From contig NZ_BMER01000001.1 of assembly GCF_014636865.1 (NCBI RefSeq), positions 2,778,718-2,842,717 of the forward strand: DNA of 64,000 bases, in the 5' to 3' direction. Shown in pieces: positions 9,232 through 17,861 of this stretch. The DNA comes from Parapedobacter pyrenivorans (GTDB lineage: Bacteria > Bacteroidota > Bacteroidia > Sphingobacteriales > Sphingobacteriaceae). The notes under the pieces were generated by a model. The model saw only the letters and a list, made by a program, of their open reading frames with translations, made no database searches and was not told the DNA's origin. Numbering within the stretch: position 1 is the stretch's first letter; the number at the start of each line of letters is the position of its first letter. Both the position numbers and the translations under genes were made by a program.

Positions 9232-9714
9232 TTACCCTTCGAATCGAGGAATGACCAACTGCTGTTCCTCTTTGACTGTTTCCAGCACAATGGTGGTGCG
9301 GGTTGAAATAATGCTTGGTATCTTTGCAAACGAATTCCGCATAAGCTCCACCAGTGCCGCCGAATCTGCCGTACGCACTTTCACCAAGTAGCCGTCGTCG
9401 CCAGCAATGTCGTGTACTTCCTGTACTTCGGGAATAGCTGCCAACGCTTGTCCCGTGGTCGCACATCCAATCCCATCGGCTGCACGGATGAAAATGAACG
9501 AGAGTAAGGTCTGATCCAATGCCGCTGGATTGATTTTCGCTCGGTATTGCAGGATCACTTCCCGTTGCTCCAATTTTTTTATTCGCTCCAGGATTGCAGA
9601 GGGAGCCATTCCCAGTTCGCGGGCGATGTCCGCATTGCTGATCCGGGCGTTTTCTTGCATCAACCGCAGGATGGCGTAATCGGTCTGATCTAAATTATGT
9701 TCTATTTTGTTCAT
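9232..9714 (-). CDS. Lrp/AsnC family transcriptional regulator
   Basis: 160 residues, normal for the family. The N-terminal HTH is LDQTDYAILRLMQENARISNADIARELGMAPSAILERIKKLEQREVI, followed by the RAM ligand-binding domain (IPEVQEVHDIAGDDGYLVKVRTADSAALVELM). Such proteins sense amino acids and form octameric disks that wrap DNA. It probably controls itself and the downstream EamA exporter. A perfect 15-bp palindrome overlapping its promoter (9738-9752) is the candidate autoregulatory site. Confidence 0.93.
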   Translation of the reverse strand: MNKIEHNLDQTDYAILRLMQENARISNADIARELGMAPSAILERIKKLEQREVILQYRAKINPAALDQTLLSFIFIRAADGIGCATTGQALAAIPEVQEVHDIAGDDGYLVKVRTADSAALVELMRNSFAKIPSIISTRTTIVLETVKEEQQLVIPRFEG

Positions 9715-9721
9715 TATTCTG

Positions 9722-9753
9722 CAAAATTAATGAATATTTGAATAATATTCAAA
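9722..9753 (-). promoter_or_regulatory. Promoter of the Lrp-type gene with overlapping palindrome
   Basis: On the minus strand a perfect TTTG (9753-9750), a 20-bp spacer and TAATTTTG (9729-9722) precede the ATG at 9714. The palindrome TTGAATAATATTCAA (9738-9752) covers the -33 box and most of the spacer. Lrp/AsnC proteins bind 13-15-bp AT-rich palindromes, so autorepression by occlusion is likely. A second inverted repeat, GAATATT/AATATTC (9732-9750), overlaps it. The remaining gap up to 9860 is AT-rich with no gene. Confidence 0.75.
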
Positions 9754-9863
9754 ATATATAATAATACAATGAATTATGTTCTGTAATAGTGGTTTGTGAT
9801 AATTGTTTTTGGGCTTTAGTGGATAGAATAGGGTTCCGTTGACAAAAAAATAAAAAAAAGATA

Positions 9864-9894
9864 TTGGATTAATTAACAGTGTTAAGTAAATTTG
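9864..9894 (+). promoter_or_regulatory. tetR promoter with operator in the spacer
   Basis: TTG at 9864-9866, a 20-bp spacer and TAAATTTG at 9887-9894 form a clear Bacteroidota promoter 18 bp before the tetR ATG. The 13-bp palindrome TTAACAGTGTTAA (9873-9885) sits wholly inside the spacer. A 12/13 match in inverse orientation occurs before the pump operon (10575-10587). Confidence 0.8.
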
Positions 9895-9912
9895 CTTCGT
9901 TAATTTATTGCG

Positions 9913-10557
9913 ATGGGTATTAAGGAAAGAAAGGAAAGGCATCGGGAAGACTTCAAGGCCCGGATCCTGCAGGCAGCGAAAAAATTATTTATCACCGAAG
10001 GATACGAGGCGACCTCTATCCGGAAAATCGCTGCTGAGATCGAATTCAGTCCGACGACGATCTATTTGTATTATAAGGATAAGACCGATATCGCTTACGC
10101 GCTTCATCAAGAGGGGTTTGGCTTAATGCGTGAGCGCTTTTCTGCGCTTGCACATGTAGACGACCCTTTTGAACGATTGAAGGCAATGGGTAGGGGGTAC
10201 ATCCAATTTGCAATTGATCATCCGGACTTTTACGAGTTGATGTTCATCATGAAGGAGCCAATGCAGTATTTGCAAGCCCATCACCCGGAAGACGAATGGG
10301 AAGAGGGGGAGCAGGTGTTTAATGCGTTGATACAGACCGTAGAAGGATGTAAAGTGCACGGTTATTTCAGCAGCATGCCCACCGAGGAAATGGCAATGCT
10401 TTCCTGGAGTGTGGTGCACGGGTTATGTTCGTTACATATTACCAGCCATTTTAAACACATTGCAGAAAAATGCAGCGATATTGAACTCATTAAGCAGGAC
10501 ACCTTGTTGGAGAGCGTGTTTGGAGCTTATTTACAATTATTGGAGCGGTTAAAATAA
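9913..10557 (+). CDS. TetR/AcrR family repressor of the adjacent RND pump
   Basis: 214 residues. The N-terminal TetR HTH reads RILQAAKKLFITEGYEATSIRKIAAEIEFSPTTIYLYYKDKTDIAYAL, and the helical ligand-binding domain follows (HPDFYELMFIMKEPM, MLSWSVVHGLCSLHITSHF), resembling TetR_C_13/33-type regulators. It stands directly before a TolC/adaptor/RND operon on the same strand. Shared operator-like palindromes before this gene and before the pump suggest that it represses both and is released by a pump substrate. Confidence 0.93.
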   Translation: MGIKERKERHREDFKARILQAAKKLFITEGYEATSIRKIAAEIEFSPTTIYLYYKDKTDIAYALHQEGFGLMRERFSALAHVDDPFERLKAMGRGYIQFAIDHPDFYELMFIMKEPMQYLQAHHPEDEWEEGEQVFNALIQTVEGCKVHGYFSSMPTEEMAMLSWSVVHGLCSLHITSHFKHIAEKCSDIELIKQDTLLESVFGAYLQLLERLK

Positions 10558-10574
10558 TTTTTTTTGCACCTTTA

Positions 10575-10587
10575 TAAACACTGTTAA
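10575..10587 (+). promoter_or_regulatory. Candidate TetR operator before the pump operon
   Basis: TAAACACTGTTAA matches the reverse complement of the tetR operator (TTAACACTGTTAA) at 12 of 13 positions. Read on the minus strand, the first 12 bases of ATTAACAGTGTT are identical at both sites. It lies directly before the ATG at 10590, over the expected transcription start and ribosome entry region. Confidence 0.7.
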
Positions 10588-10589
10588 TA

Positions 10590-11945
10590 ATGAGAACAGT
10601 ATTAATAATCATGCTGGGACTTATCGTTGGACAGACGATGGCACAGGAAGTACTTGACAATTATATCAGAGAAGGGCTGGAAACCAACCTGGTGATGAAA
10701 CAGCGCACGGTGTCGCTTCAAAAGGCCACGTATGCGTTGAAGTCAGCCAAAAGCATGTACCTACCCACCGTGGCCTTGCAGGCGGGATATCAGACGGCCG
10801 ACGGAGGGCGGAATATCCCACTTCCCATAGGGGACCTGCTCAACCCCGTTTATCGTACGTTAAACCAGCTCACCGGAACAGGAGCGTTTCCGGAAATTGA
10901 AAATGAAACCATCAATTTCCTGCCGAGAAATTACTACGATGCGCACATCCGCACCACCATGCCACTTATCAATACGGATATCGGTGCGAATAAACGTATC
11001 CATGAACAGCAGTTGCAACTCAGCAAACTGGACGTAGCGATCTACCAGCGGGAATTAGTCAAGGAAATCAAGGTAGCCTATTTCAATTACCTCAGTGCTG
11101 TGCGGGCCAAGGATATTTATCGGGCCGCGGTAGACCTCGCCCGGGAGGGGCAGCGTACCAATGAGAAACTGGTGGAGAACGGAAAGGGACTGCCCGCTTA
11201 TGTATTGCGTTCAAACAGCGAAGTTGCGGAGTCTGAAGCCCGGTTGACGGATGCCGAAATGAAGGCGCGTAACGCGCGGGCTTATTTTAATAGCCTGCTC
11301 AATCGTGCCGAAGAAGCGGAGGTAGATACCACGTTTGGCCATGAAACAGCACTTTTGCACGCTGCGTCTGTGTTGCACAACGATAGCAACGCCGGCCGTG
11401 AGCGGGAGGAACTCCAATCGTTATCAACCGCCATCGACATCCGTTCCACGATGCTGAAAATGGACCAACGGTTTGCCATCCCCAAATTGAATGCCTTCCT
11501 GGATCTGGGATCGCAATCGGAAGGCTTTCATTTCAACGGCCAGACACGCTATTACATGGCGGGGCTCCAGTTGGAATTCCCCATTTTCAACGGCAACCGC
11601 AATAAATATAAAATCCAGCAATCACGTCTGGATCTACAGGACGCACAGTTGCAACTGGAACAAACAAAACAACAGCTGCAGCTTGCAAATTCCATGGCAT
11701 ATCGCAACCTACAGTCCGCATGGAAGAACTATCAATCGTCGAAAAGCCAACTGGAGGCTGCACAGGCGTACCGGCGGCTGATTGCCAAAGGCTACCAGGC
11801 CGGATCGAACAGTTACATCGAGACGGTAGATGCACGCAATCAGTACACCTCCGCCAGTATGGCATTGCTGATCAACACCTATCAGGTACTTTCAGCAGCA
11901 GCAAGCCTCGAACGTGAACAGGCAAGTTATCCCCTTACCCAATAA
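10590..11945 (+). CDS. TolC family outer-membrane efflux protein
   Basis: 451 residues with an N-terminal signal peptide (VLIIMLGLIVGQTMAQ) and two TolC-type coiled-coil repeats, including AYFNYLSAVRAKDIYRAAVDLAREGQRTNEKLVENGKG and AYRNLQSAWKNYQSSKSQLEAAQAYRRLIAKGYQAGSNSYIETVDARNQY. It forms the outer-membrane channel of a tripartite efflux pump. First gene of a three-gene operon (12 bp to the adaptor, 6 bp from adaptor to RND pump), under the candidate TetR operator. Confidence 0.93.
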   Translation: MRTVLIIMLGLIVGQTMAQEVLDNYIREGLETNLVMKQRTVSLQKATYALKSAKSMYLPTVALQAGYQTADGGRNIPLPIGDLLNPVYRTLNQLTGTGAFPEIENETINFLPRNYYDAHIRTTMPLINTDIGANKRIHEQQLQLSKLDVAIYQRELVKEIKVAYFNYLSAVRAKDIYRAAVDLAREGQRTNEKLVENGKGLPAYVLRSNSEVAESEARLTDAEMKARNARAYFNSLLNRAEEAEVDTTFGHETALLHAASVLHNDSNAGREREELQSLSTAIDIRSTMLKMDQRFAIPKLNAFLDLGSQSEGFHFNGQTRYYMAGLQLEFPIFNGNRNKYKIQQSRLDLQDAQLQLEQTKQQLQLANSMAYRNLQSAWKNYQSSKSQLEAAQAYRRLIAKGYQAGSNSYIETVDARNQYTSASMALLINTYQVLSAAASLEREQASYPLTQ

Positions 11946-11957
11946 AAACAGAAGACA

Positions 11958-13013
11958 ATGGATATAAAATCATTCAGCTATTATTCCATGGCGCTTGTAC
12001 TGATCCTGAGTGCGTGCGGCCCCTCCGATGAACAACGTACCGATAGCCTGGCAGACAGCGAGGTAATCCCCGTGCGTGTTATTCAGCTGGCGACGCGCGA
12101 TACGAGCCAGGTAATCCGTGCCACGGGTACCTTTACAACCGACGATGAAACCGTGCTTGCATTCAAGAACGGTGGTGTGATCCAGCAGCTCCACGTAAAA
12201 GAGGGCGATTCCTTCAAGAAAGGGCAATTGCTGGCATCGTTGGAACCTACGGAAATCAATACCGCGGTGAAGCAGGCGCAGCTGGGGGTGGAGAAAGCTG
12301 CGCGCGACTACCACCGCGCGCGGCAGTTGTTCCTCGACAGCGTAGCCACGCAGGAGCAGATGGAAAATGCGAAAACGGCATTTGAAGCTGCCAAGCAGGA
12401 TGCAGACCGTGCTGCTTACAACCTGGGCCATACCCGTATCCATGCGGCGTTCGATGGGTACGTATTGCAGCGCCCGGCCAGCACCGGGCAGGTCGTCGGA
12501 CCGGGAGCCCCGGTGCTGTTGGTTAGCAGTACGGGGCGTGACGGCTGGTTGCTCAAAGCGGGGGTGAGCGACCGGCAATGGTCGGCCATCCAATTAGGCG
12601 ACAATGCAGAGGTAACCACAGATGCAGTCCGAAACAAACGCTTTTCGGCAAAGGTATTCCGCAAATCCGAAGGAATCGATCTGAAGTCTGGAACGTTTAC
12701 AGTATACCTGAAGCTGGTAGGGAACGACGGACTGCCTACGGTAGCATCGGGTATGTTCGGTAAGGCTGAAATCCAGCTGTCGACCAAAACAGGAGCCTGG
12801 TTCATTCCCTATGAGGCCTTATTGGATGGCGATGCGGGTACGGGTTATGTATTCGTTACCGATGATGGACAAACGGCACGCCGGATTCCCGTACAAATAG
12901 GAAGCATACAGAAAGACCGTGTCGTGGTGACAGGCGGACTGGAAGATGCAAACTCACTGATTGTGTCCGGCAGCCCTTATCTTCGGGATGGTTCAAAAAT
13001 AACGGTAAAATAA
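11958..13013 (+). CDS. RND efflux periplasmic adaptor lipoprotein
   Basis: 351 residues. The signal ends in the lipobox LILSACGPSD (Cys at about residue 20), so the adaptor is anchored in a membrane by lipid. Lipoyl/barrel-sandwich (AFKNGGVIQQLHVKEGDSFKKGQLLASLEPTEI), alpha-hairpin (VKQAQLGVEKAARDYHRARQLFLDSVATQEQMENAKTAFEAAKQDADRA) and beta-barrel regions follow in the order typical of the MexA/AcrA family. It connects the inner-membrane RND pump at 13020 with the TolC-like channel. Confidence 0.93.
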   Translation: MDIKSFSYYSMALVLILSACGPSDEQRTDSLADSEVIPVRVIQLATRDTSQVIRATGTFTTDDETVLAFKNGGVIQQLHVKEGDSFKKGQLLASLEPTEINTAVKQAQLGVEKAARDYHRARQLFLDSVATQEQMENAKTAFEAAKQDADRAAYNLGHTRIHAAFDGYVLQRPASTGQVVGPGAPVLLVSSTGRDGWLLKAGVSDRQWSAIQLGDNAEVTTDAVRNKRFSAKVFRKSEGIDLKSGTFTVYLKLVGNDGLPTVASGMFGKAEIQLSTKTGAWFIPYEALLDGDAGTGYVFVTDDGQTARRIPVQIGSIQKDRVVVTGGLEDANSLIVSGSPYLRDGSKITVK

Positions 13014-13019
13014 AAGGCT

Positions 13020-16000
13020 ATGGACCTGATCAAATATCCGATTAAGAACTATCAGTTTACGCTCATCATGGTGCTCATGGTGATCGCCATCGGCGTAAGC
13101 AGCATCCTGACCATGCCCCGTGCAGAAGATCCCGAAATGCGTCCTCCAAACTTTCCGGTGGTGGTGATCTATCCCGGTACCAACCCCAAGGACATGGAAC
13201 AGCTGATTGTGAAGCCCATTGAATCCCGGCTTTATGACCTGGATAATATCAAGCGTATCCGCACGACGATTGTCAATGGCTTAGCGGTGCTGTTTGTAGA
13301 GTATGAGCACAACGTAGACTACGACAATAAATACCAGGAGCTGATCCGCGAGGTGGGCGCCTTGCGCCCGCAGTTGCCGGATGAGCTCTACAGCATCGAT
13401 GTCCAGCAAATCGACCCAACGGGGGTTAATGTCCTGCAGGTGGCCCTGATCTCCGAAAATGCATCACGCAAGGTGATGAAAGATGTATCAGACGATCTCA
13501 AGGAGGAGCTGGAGAAGGTAAAAGCGCTTAAGGAAGTAAAGGTAAGCGGGTTAACGGATCAATTGATCCGTGTGGACGTCGAGCCAGCACGCCTGGCACA
13601 ATTGGGCATACCGCTTAATCAGGTGATGCAAGCCATCCAGAGCGAAGGCGCGAATATTCCCGGCGGCAGCGTGCTGGCAGGCGGAAGGGTGTTCAGTATC
13701 AAGACCAGCGGCAACTATCAAAGTGTCGACGGCATCCGTAACACCATTGTGTCGAGTGCGCAGGGAAAAAATATCCTGTTGCGGGACATCGCCGATGTGT
13801 ATGCCGATTTCGCTCCCGAAACACATATTACCCGCTTAAATGGGCATCGGGCCGTGTTTGTCAACGCCGCACAAAAGGCCGGAGAAAACATCAGTCGCAC
13901 GCAGGAGGCTTACCTTCAGGTGTTGGATCAATTCAGGGAACGTTTGCCCGACAACATCGATATGGTGCTGCACTTCGACCAAGGTGAAAATGTGAACAAT
14001 CGGCTGAGCGGGCTGGGGGTCGACTTCCTGATTGCAGTAACGCTGGTGCTCCTTACGTTGCTGCCGCTTGGCACCCGGGCTTCGCTGGTGGTGATGATCG
14101 CGGTACCCCTGTCTTTGGCCATGGGGGTAATCGCGCTTAATGTATTGGGTTATTCGTTGAATCAGTTGAGTATTGTGGGGTTTGTGGTGGCCTTGGGGCT
14201 GGTCGTTGACGACAGCATTGTGGTGGTGGAGAATATCGAGCGATGGATGCGAGAAGGATTTTCGCGCGTTGAGGCAGCCATAAAGGGAACGCATCAGATT
14301 GCCCTGGCGGTAGTGGGGTGTACGGCCACATTGGCCATCGCCTTCATGCCGCTGATGTTTATGCCGGAAGCTGCCGGGGACTTTATCCGCAGCTTGCCCA
14401 TGGCGGTCATCGGATCGGTACTCGCTTCCATGCTCGTGGCGCTATTGGTGGTTCCTTTCCTTTCGAGCCGTCTACTGAAACCGCATGAAAACCCGGAAGG
14501 AAATGCGGTGCTTCGCTGGTTGCAGCGGACCATCCATAGCACCTATTCCGTATTGCTCGACCGGGCATTGAAACGCCCCTGGTACGCCTTGGGTATAGCG
14601 GCATTTATTTTTGCCGGCGCCCTGGCCCTTATCCCCATCATCGGGTTCAGCCTGTTTCCTGCATCGGAAAAACCACAGTTCCTGATCCGCATCAGTGCGC
14701 CGTTGCAGGCAAATATCTACACAACGGACAGCATCACCCGCCAGATCGAAAAAGAACTCGATTCATGGCCAGAGGTACGGTACTTTGCGTCCAATGTAGG
14801 CAAGGGCAATCCGCGGATCTATTATAACGTGGAGCAGGCTAATGAGCGGGCTGATTTTTCCGAAATCTTTGTGCAGCTGCAACCCGAAACACGGGCACGG
14901 GATAAAGAGGAGCTGATCGAGCGGCTCCGGAGGCGTTGGACACCGTATCTGGGCGCCAAAGTGGAGGTGAAGAATTTCGAACAAGGTGTGCCCGTCATCT
15001 CGCCCGTGGAAGTACGGTTATTCGGGGATAACCTAGATACCTTGAAGCAGCTCGCTTACCGGACGGAACGGATGATGGAGCAAACCCCCGGCGCGTTATA
15101 TGTAAATAACCCGGTGAGCAACGATAAGACAGATATCCAGGTAGACATCCAGCGCGATAAAGCCTTGGCCCTCGGGGTCCCGACGGCCAACATCGACCGG
15201 ACGGTCCGCATGGTGCTGGCTGGACTGGATGTAACGACGTATACGGATCCTGCATCAGACGACGACGATTATCTTGTACGGCTGAGCGTGCCCCGGGCGG
15301 CTTATCCCGATCTGTCGGTATTCGATCAGGTTTATGTAGACAATGTGCAGGGAACGGCGATACCTTTTAGTCAGTTGGCTACGCTGCAACTGATGCCCTC
15401 ACCTCCGGCCATCTATCACATCAACCGCGACCGCACGGTTTCGGTCAACTCTTTTGTGGATGCCGGATATACCAACGACGAGGTTATTCAGCACGTCGTT
15501 GATCAAATGGATGCTATGAAATTGCCCGCTGGATATCATTACGAGATGGGGGGCGAGGTGGAAAGCCGTGAGCAGTCGTTCGGTGGCTTCGGTACGGTGA
15601 TATTGATTACGGTATTTCTGTTTATCGCGGTACTGGTGCTCGAATTCAAGACCCTGAAAAGTACGCTGATTGTGCTTTCAGTCATTCCACTGGGCATCGT
15701 GGGTGCTGCGTTGGCATTGTTGGTTACAGGTAACACCCTGTCTTTCGTCGCCTCCATCGGGTTGGTGGCGCTGGCTGGGATCGAGGTAAAAAACACCATC
15801 CTGTTGGTTGATTTCACCAACCAGCTACGCCGCGAAGGCATGGAACTTAACGAAGCGATCGAAAAGGCCGGCGAGATGCGATTTCTGCCCATTATTCTGA
15901 CATCGCTGACAGCGATTGGAGGGTTGCTGCCTATCGCTTGGTCGAGCAACCCGCTGATTTCACCGCTGGCGATTGTGATGATTGGTGGCTTGATTAGTTC

Positions 16001-16067
16001 CACCTTGCTTTCGCGGGTGGTTACGCCTGTCGTTTATAAACTGATGCCGCCAAAGATCGAGGTCTAG
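13020..16067 (+). CDS. RND efflux pump, AcrB/MexF superfamily permease
   Basis: 1015 residues, normal for RND permeases, with twelve membrane segments and two large periplasmic loops. TM4 holds the proton-relay region GLVVDDSIVVVENIERWMREG with adjacent Asp residues, and the second half has the matching GLVALAGIEVKNTILLVDFTNQLRREGM. The start MDLIKYPIKNYQFTLIMVLMVIAIGVSSILTMPRAEDPEMRPP is typical of the hydrophobic/amphiphilic efflux clade (AcrB/MdtF-like, not heavy-metal type). It uses the proton gradient to expel drugs, bile acids, fatty acids or similar compounds. The substrate is not shown by the sequence. Confidence 0.94.
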   Translation: MDLIKYPIKNYQFTLIMVLMVIAIGVSSILTMPRAEDPEMRPPNFPVVVIYPGTNPKDMEQLIVKPIESRLYDLDNIKRIRTTIVNGLAVLFVEYEHNVDYDNKYQELIREVGALRPQLPDELYSIDVQQIDPTGVNVLQVALISENASRKVMKDVSDDLKEELEKVKALKEVKVSGLTDQLIRVDVEPARLAQLGIPLNQVMQAIQSEGANIPGGSVLAGGRVFSIKTSGNYQSVDGIRNTIVSSAQGKNILLRDIADVYADFAPETHITRLNGHRAVFVNAAQKAGENISRTQEAYLQVLDQFRERLPDNIDMVLHFDQGENVNNRLSGLGVDFLIAVTLVLLTLLPLGTRASLVVMIAVPLSLAMGVIALNVLGYSLNQLSIVGFVVALGLVVDDSIVVVENIERWMREGFSRVEAAIKGTHQIALAVVGCTATLAIAFMPLMFMPEAAGDFIRSLPMAVIGSVLASMLVALLVVPFLSSRLLKPHENPEGNAVLRWLQRTIHSTYSVLLDRALKRPWYALGIAAFIFAGALALIPIIGFSLFPASEKPQFLIRISAPLQANIYTTDSITRQIEKELDSWPEVRYFASNVGKGNPRIYYNVEQANERADFSEIFVQLQPETRARDKEELIERLRRRWTPYLGAKVEVKNFEQGVPVISPVEVRLFGDNLDTLKQLAYRTERMMEQTPGALYVNNPVSNDKTDIQVDIQRDKALALGVPTANIDRTVRMVLAGLDVTTYTDPASDDDDYLVRLSVPRAAYPDLSVFDQVYVDNVQGTAIPFSQLATLQLMPSPPAIYHINRDRTVSVNSFVDAGYTNDEVIQHVVDQMDAMKLPAGYHYEMGGEVESREQSFGGFGTVILITVFLFIAVLVLEFKTLKSTLIVLSVIPLGIVGAALALLVTGNTLSFVASIGLVALAGIEVKNTILLVDFTNQLRREGMELNEAIEKAGEMRFLPIILTSLTAIGGLLPIAWSSNPLISPLAIVMIGGLISSTLLSRVVTPVVYKLMPPKIEV

Positions 16068-16213
16068 AACTGGCTTGCCACGGATGTAATGCACGCTTTT
16101 AAAGAGGCGATATCCCAGGTAAGATCACGTTAAGTCACGGGTATGAAAAAAAAATAACTGATTTTCAATAAATTATAGTTACTTTTACACCTTTATTCAT
16201 AAATTAATAAATA

Positions 16214-16405
16214 ATGTCAACAGGAGTAGTAAAATTTTTCAACGAAACCAAGGGTTTCGGATTCATCACACCAAGTGACGGTGGACGTGAAATTTTTGTT
16301 CATTCGTCTGGTTTGAAAGACCGTATCCGTGAAAACGACGAAGTTTCGTATGATGTGGAGCAGGGTCAAAAGGGATTGAATGCGGTAAATGTCAAGTTGG
16401 TTTAA
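16214..16405 (+). CDS. Cold shock protein, CspA family
   Basis: 63 residues forming one cold-shock domain with both RNA-binding motifs: KGFGFIT (RNP1) and EIFVHSS (RNP2 form). These proteins bind single-stranded RNA and DNA and melt secondary structure. Upstream lies TACTTTTA (16180-16187, one mismatch to TAnnTTTG) and then an A/T-rich leader of about 25 bases without stable structure, unlike the long thermosensor leader of E. coli cspA. A strong intrinsic terminator follows at 16429-16456, so it is a single-gene unit. Confidence 0.95.
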   Translation: MSTGVVKFFNETKGFGFITPSDGGREIFVHSSGLKDRIRENDEVSYDVEQGQKGLNAVNVKLV

Positions 16406-16428
16406 AACACCTCTTTAGATATTTTTGG

Positions 16429-16456
16429 AGGCTGTCTGATCAGGCAGCCTTTTTTA
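16429..16456 (+). terminator. Intrinsic terminator of the cold shock gene
   Basis: Eleven-base-pair hairpin AGGCTGTCTGA / TCAGGCAGCCT (16429-16450, one G-U pair, almost no loop, so the inner pairs must open) followed by TTTTTT. It lies 24 bp after the cold shock stop codon. Confidence 0.85.
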
Positions 16457-16508
16457 TTTTGGTGATTTCCAAAAGAACGTAATCTTTTTTTGTAGCTTGT
16501 CGGCATCA

Positions 16509-17603
16509 ATGAATACCATCATGAAACATAGCAGTTCAATCATCGTGGGGAGCGGTTGCTACCTTCCTACCCACAGGGTAACCAACGATGGTTTCATCGA
16601 TCATGTTTTTTTTGGTCAAGATGGGATTAAGCTTCCCGCCGAGAACAAAGAAATTATCGAGAAATTTCAGCATATCACCGGTATCCGCGAAAGAAGGTAC
16701 GTGACTGATGATCTGCTTGCTTCTGACATTGCTTTTTTAGCAGCGGAAGATGCACTGGCCTCATCAAAAACGGATCGGGAAACGTTGGACTACATCATTG
16801 TAGCTCATAATTTCGGCGATATCAGTAAGCAAAATCCTACGAGTGAGTTTGTGCCTGCTTTGGCTTCGAAGGTTAAACATCGGCTGGGGATTACTAATCC
16901 GAACACGGTGACCTATGACTTGACGTTTGGCTGTGCGGGGTGGTTGCAAGGCGTCATCCAGGCAGATTATTATATTCGATCCGGCCAGGCGGGCCGCGTC
17001 ATGGTGATTGGTACAGAGACCCTTTCGCGGATATGCGACCCGCATGATCGAGACAGTATGATTTATGCGGATGGCGCAGGTGCGATAATCCTTTCTGCCA
17101 TTGAAACAACGGAGCGCGTGGGCATACTGGCGCATGCCGCGCGGTCCTATACGGATGAACTCGCTTTCGTACTGAAAATGGGAAAGTCCAACAACCCCGA
17201 ATACCGGAGTGACCGGTTATTTCTCAAGATGCAGGGCCGGAAACTTTATGAAAAGGCCCTCAAGATCGTGCCCGAGATCATCAAAACGTGCATGGACAGG
17301 GTTAATGTGCCCATTGACGATGTAGATAGTGTATTGGTGCATCAGGCAAACAACAAAATGGACGAGGCCATACTTCGGGAACTTTACGGCTTGTACGGCA
17401 GGAAACATGCGCCCGAAGGTGTGATGCCGATGACCATCTCTTGGTTGGGAAACAGTTCGGTAGCCACGTTACCGACATTGTACAGCCTCCTGGCCTCCGG
17501 GAAGATTCCTAATTATGCATTAAAAGCAGGCGCCACCATTGTATTTGCGGCGGTTGGTGCCGGTGTCAATATCAATGCACTGGTGTATAAGGTTCCGGAA
17601 TAA
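16509..17603 (+). CDS. 3-oxoacyl-ACP synthase III family protein (FabH-like)
   Basis: About 364 residues with a thiolase fold. Active-site Cys142 in DLTFGCAGWLQGV, His278 in VLVHQANNKMDEAI and Asn315 in WLGNSSVATLP match the Cys-His-Asn triad of KAS III enzymes. These condense acyl-CoA with malonyl-ACP, or in related branches act in specialised lipid synthesis. No other fatty-acid gene is adjacent, so the role could be a side pathway rather than housekeeping fatty acid initiation. The start could be ATG 16509 or 16521; a TTG at 16497 is less likely. Confidence 0.87.
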   Translation: MNTIMKHSSSIIVGSGCYLPTHRVTNDGFIDHVFFGQDGIKLPAENKEIIEKFQHITGIRERRYVTDDLLASDIAFLAAEDALASSKTDRETLDYIIVAHNFGDISKQNPTSEFVPALASKVKHRLGITNPNTVTYDLTFGCAGWLQGVIQADYYIRSGQAGRVMVIGTETLSRICDPHDRDSMIYADGAGAIILSAIETTERVGILAHAARSYTDELAFVLKMGKSNNPEYRSDRLFLKMQGRKLYEKALKIVPEIIKTCMDRVNVPIDDVDSVLVHQANNKMDEAILRELYGLYGRKHAPEGVMPMTISWLGNSSVATLPTLYSLLASGKIPNYALKAGATIVFAAVGAGVNINALVYKVPE

Positions 17604-17619
17604 TGTTGCTTGGCGGATG

Positions 17620-17808
17620 TTATTCCTTATCGTTGCTCTGTCCGTTATCGATTTTGGTTTTTCCCGTGCGCACGCCGCCTGCATTAGGTAAACCTTGGTG
17701 GCGTTTGAGCGTCCGCATATCCTTGAAGGTCTTATCTGCCGTGGGATTGCCCATCTCCACATTGCGGCTTTTGTCCTGTGCGCCGGTCAAATTTTGTTGC
17801 TTTTTCAT
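17620..17808 (-). CDS. Small basic hydrophilic protein, function unknown
   Basis: 62 residues (MKKQQNLTGAQDKSRNVEMGNPTADKTFKDM...), rich in Lys, Gln, Asn and Asp, with no membrane segment and low predicted order. It lies 53 bp downstream of the AI-2E permease gene on the same strand and converges with the KAS III gene. The composition is coding-like, and small disordered proteins of this kind are common in Sphingobacteriaceae. I do not recognise the family. It could also be a chance open frame. Confidence 0.5.
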   Translation of the reverse strand: MKKQQNLTGAQDKSRNVEMGNPTADKTFKDMRTLKRHQGLPNAGGVRTGKTKIDNGQSNDKE

Positions 17809-17861
17809 AATGCTCCTTACACTGATTCTGTTTGAAAGCAACAAATGTGTAAGCGAAATGT

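Noticed and set aside
9727-9942. Minus-strand frame covering the Lrp/TetR intergenic region
   Set aside because: It runs over two clear promoters and operator palindromes; AT-rich composition explains the open frame.
11970-12593. Long minus-strand frame opposite the RND adaptor
   Set aside because: Reverse-frame shadow of a well-supported gene; no domain or start context.
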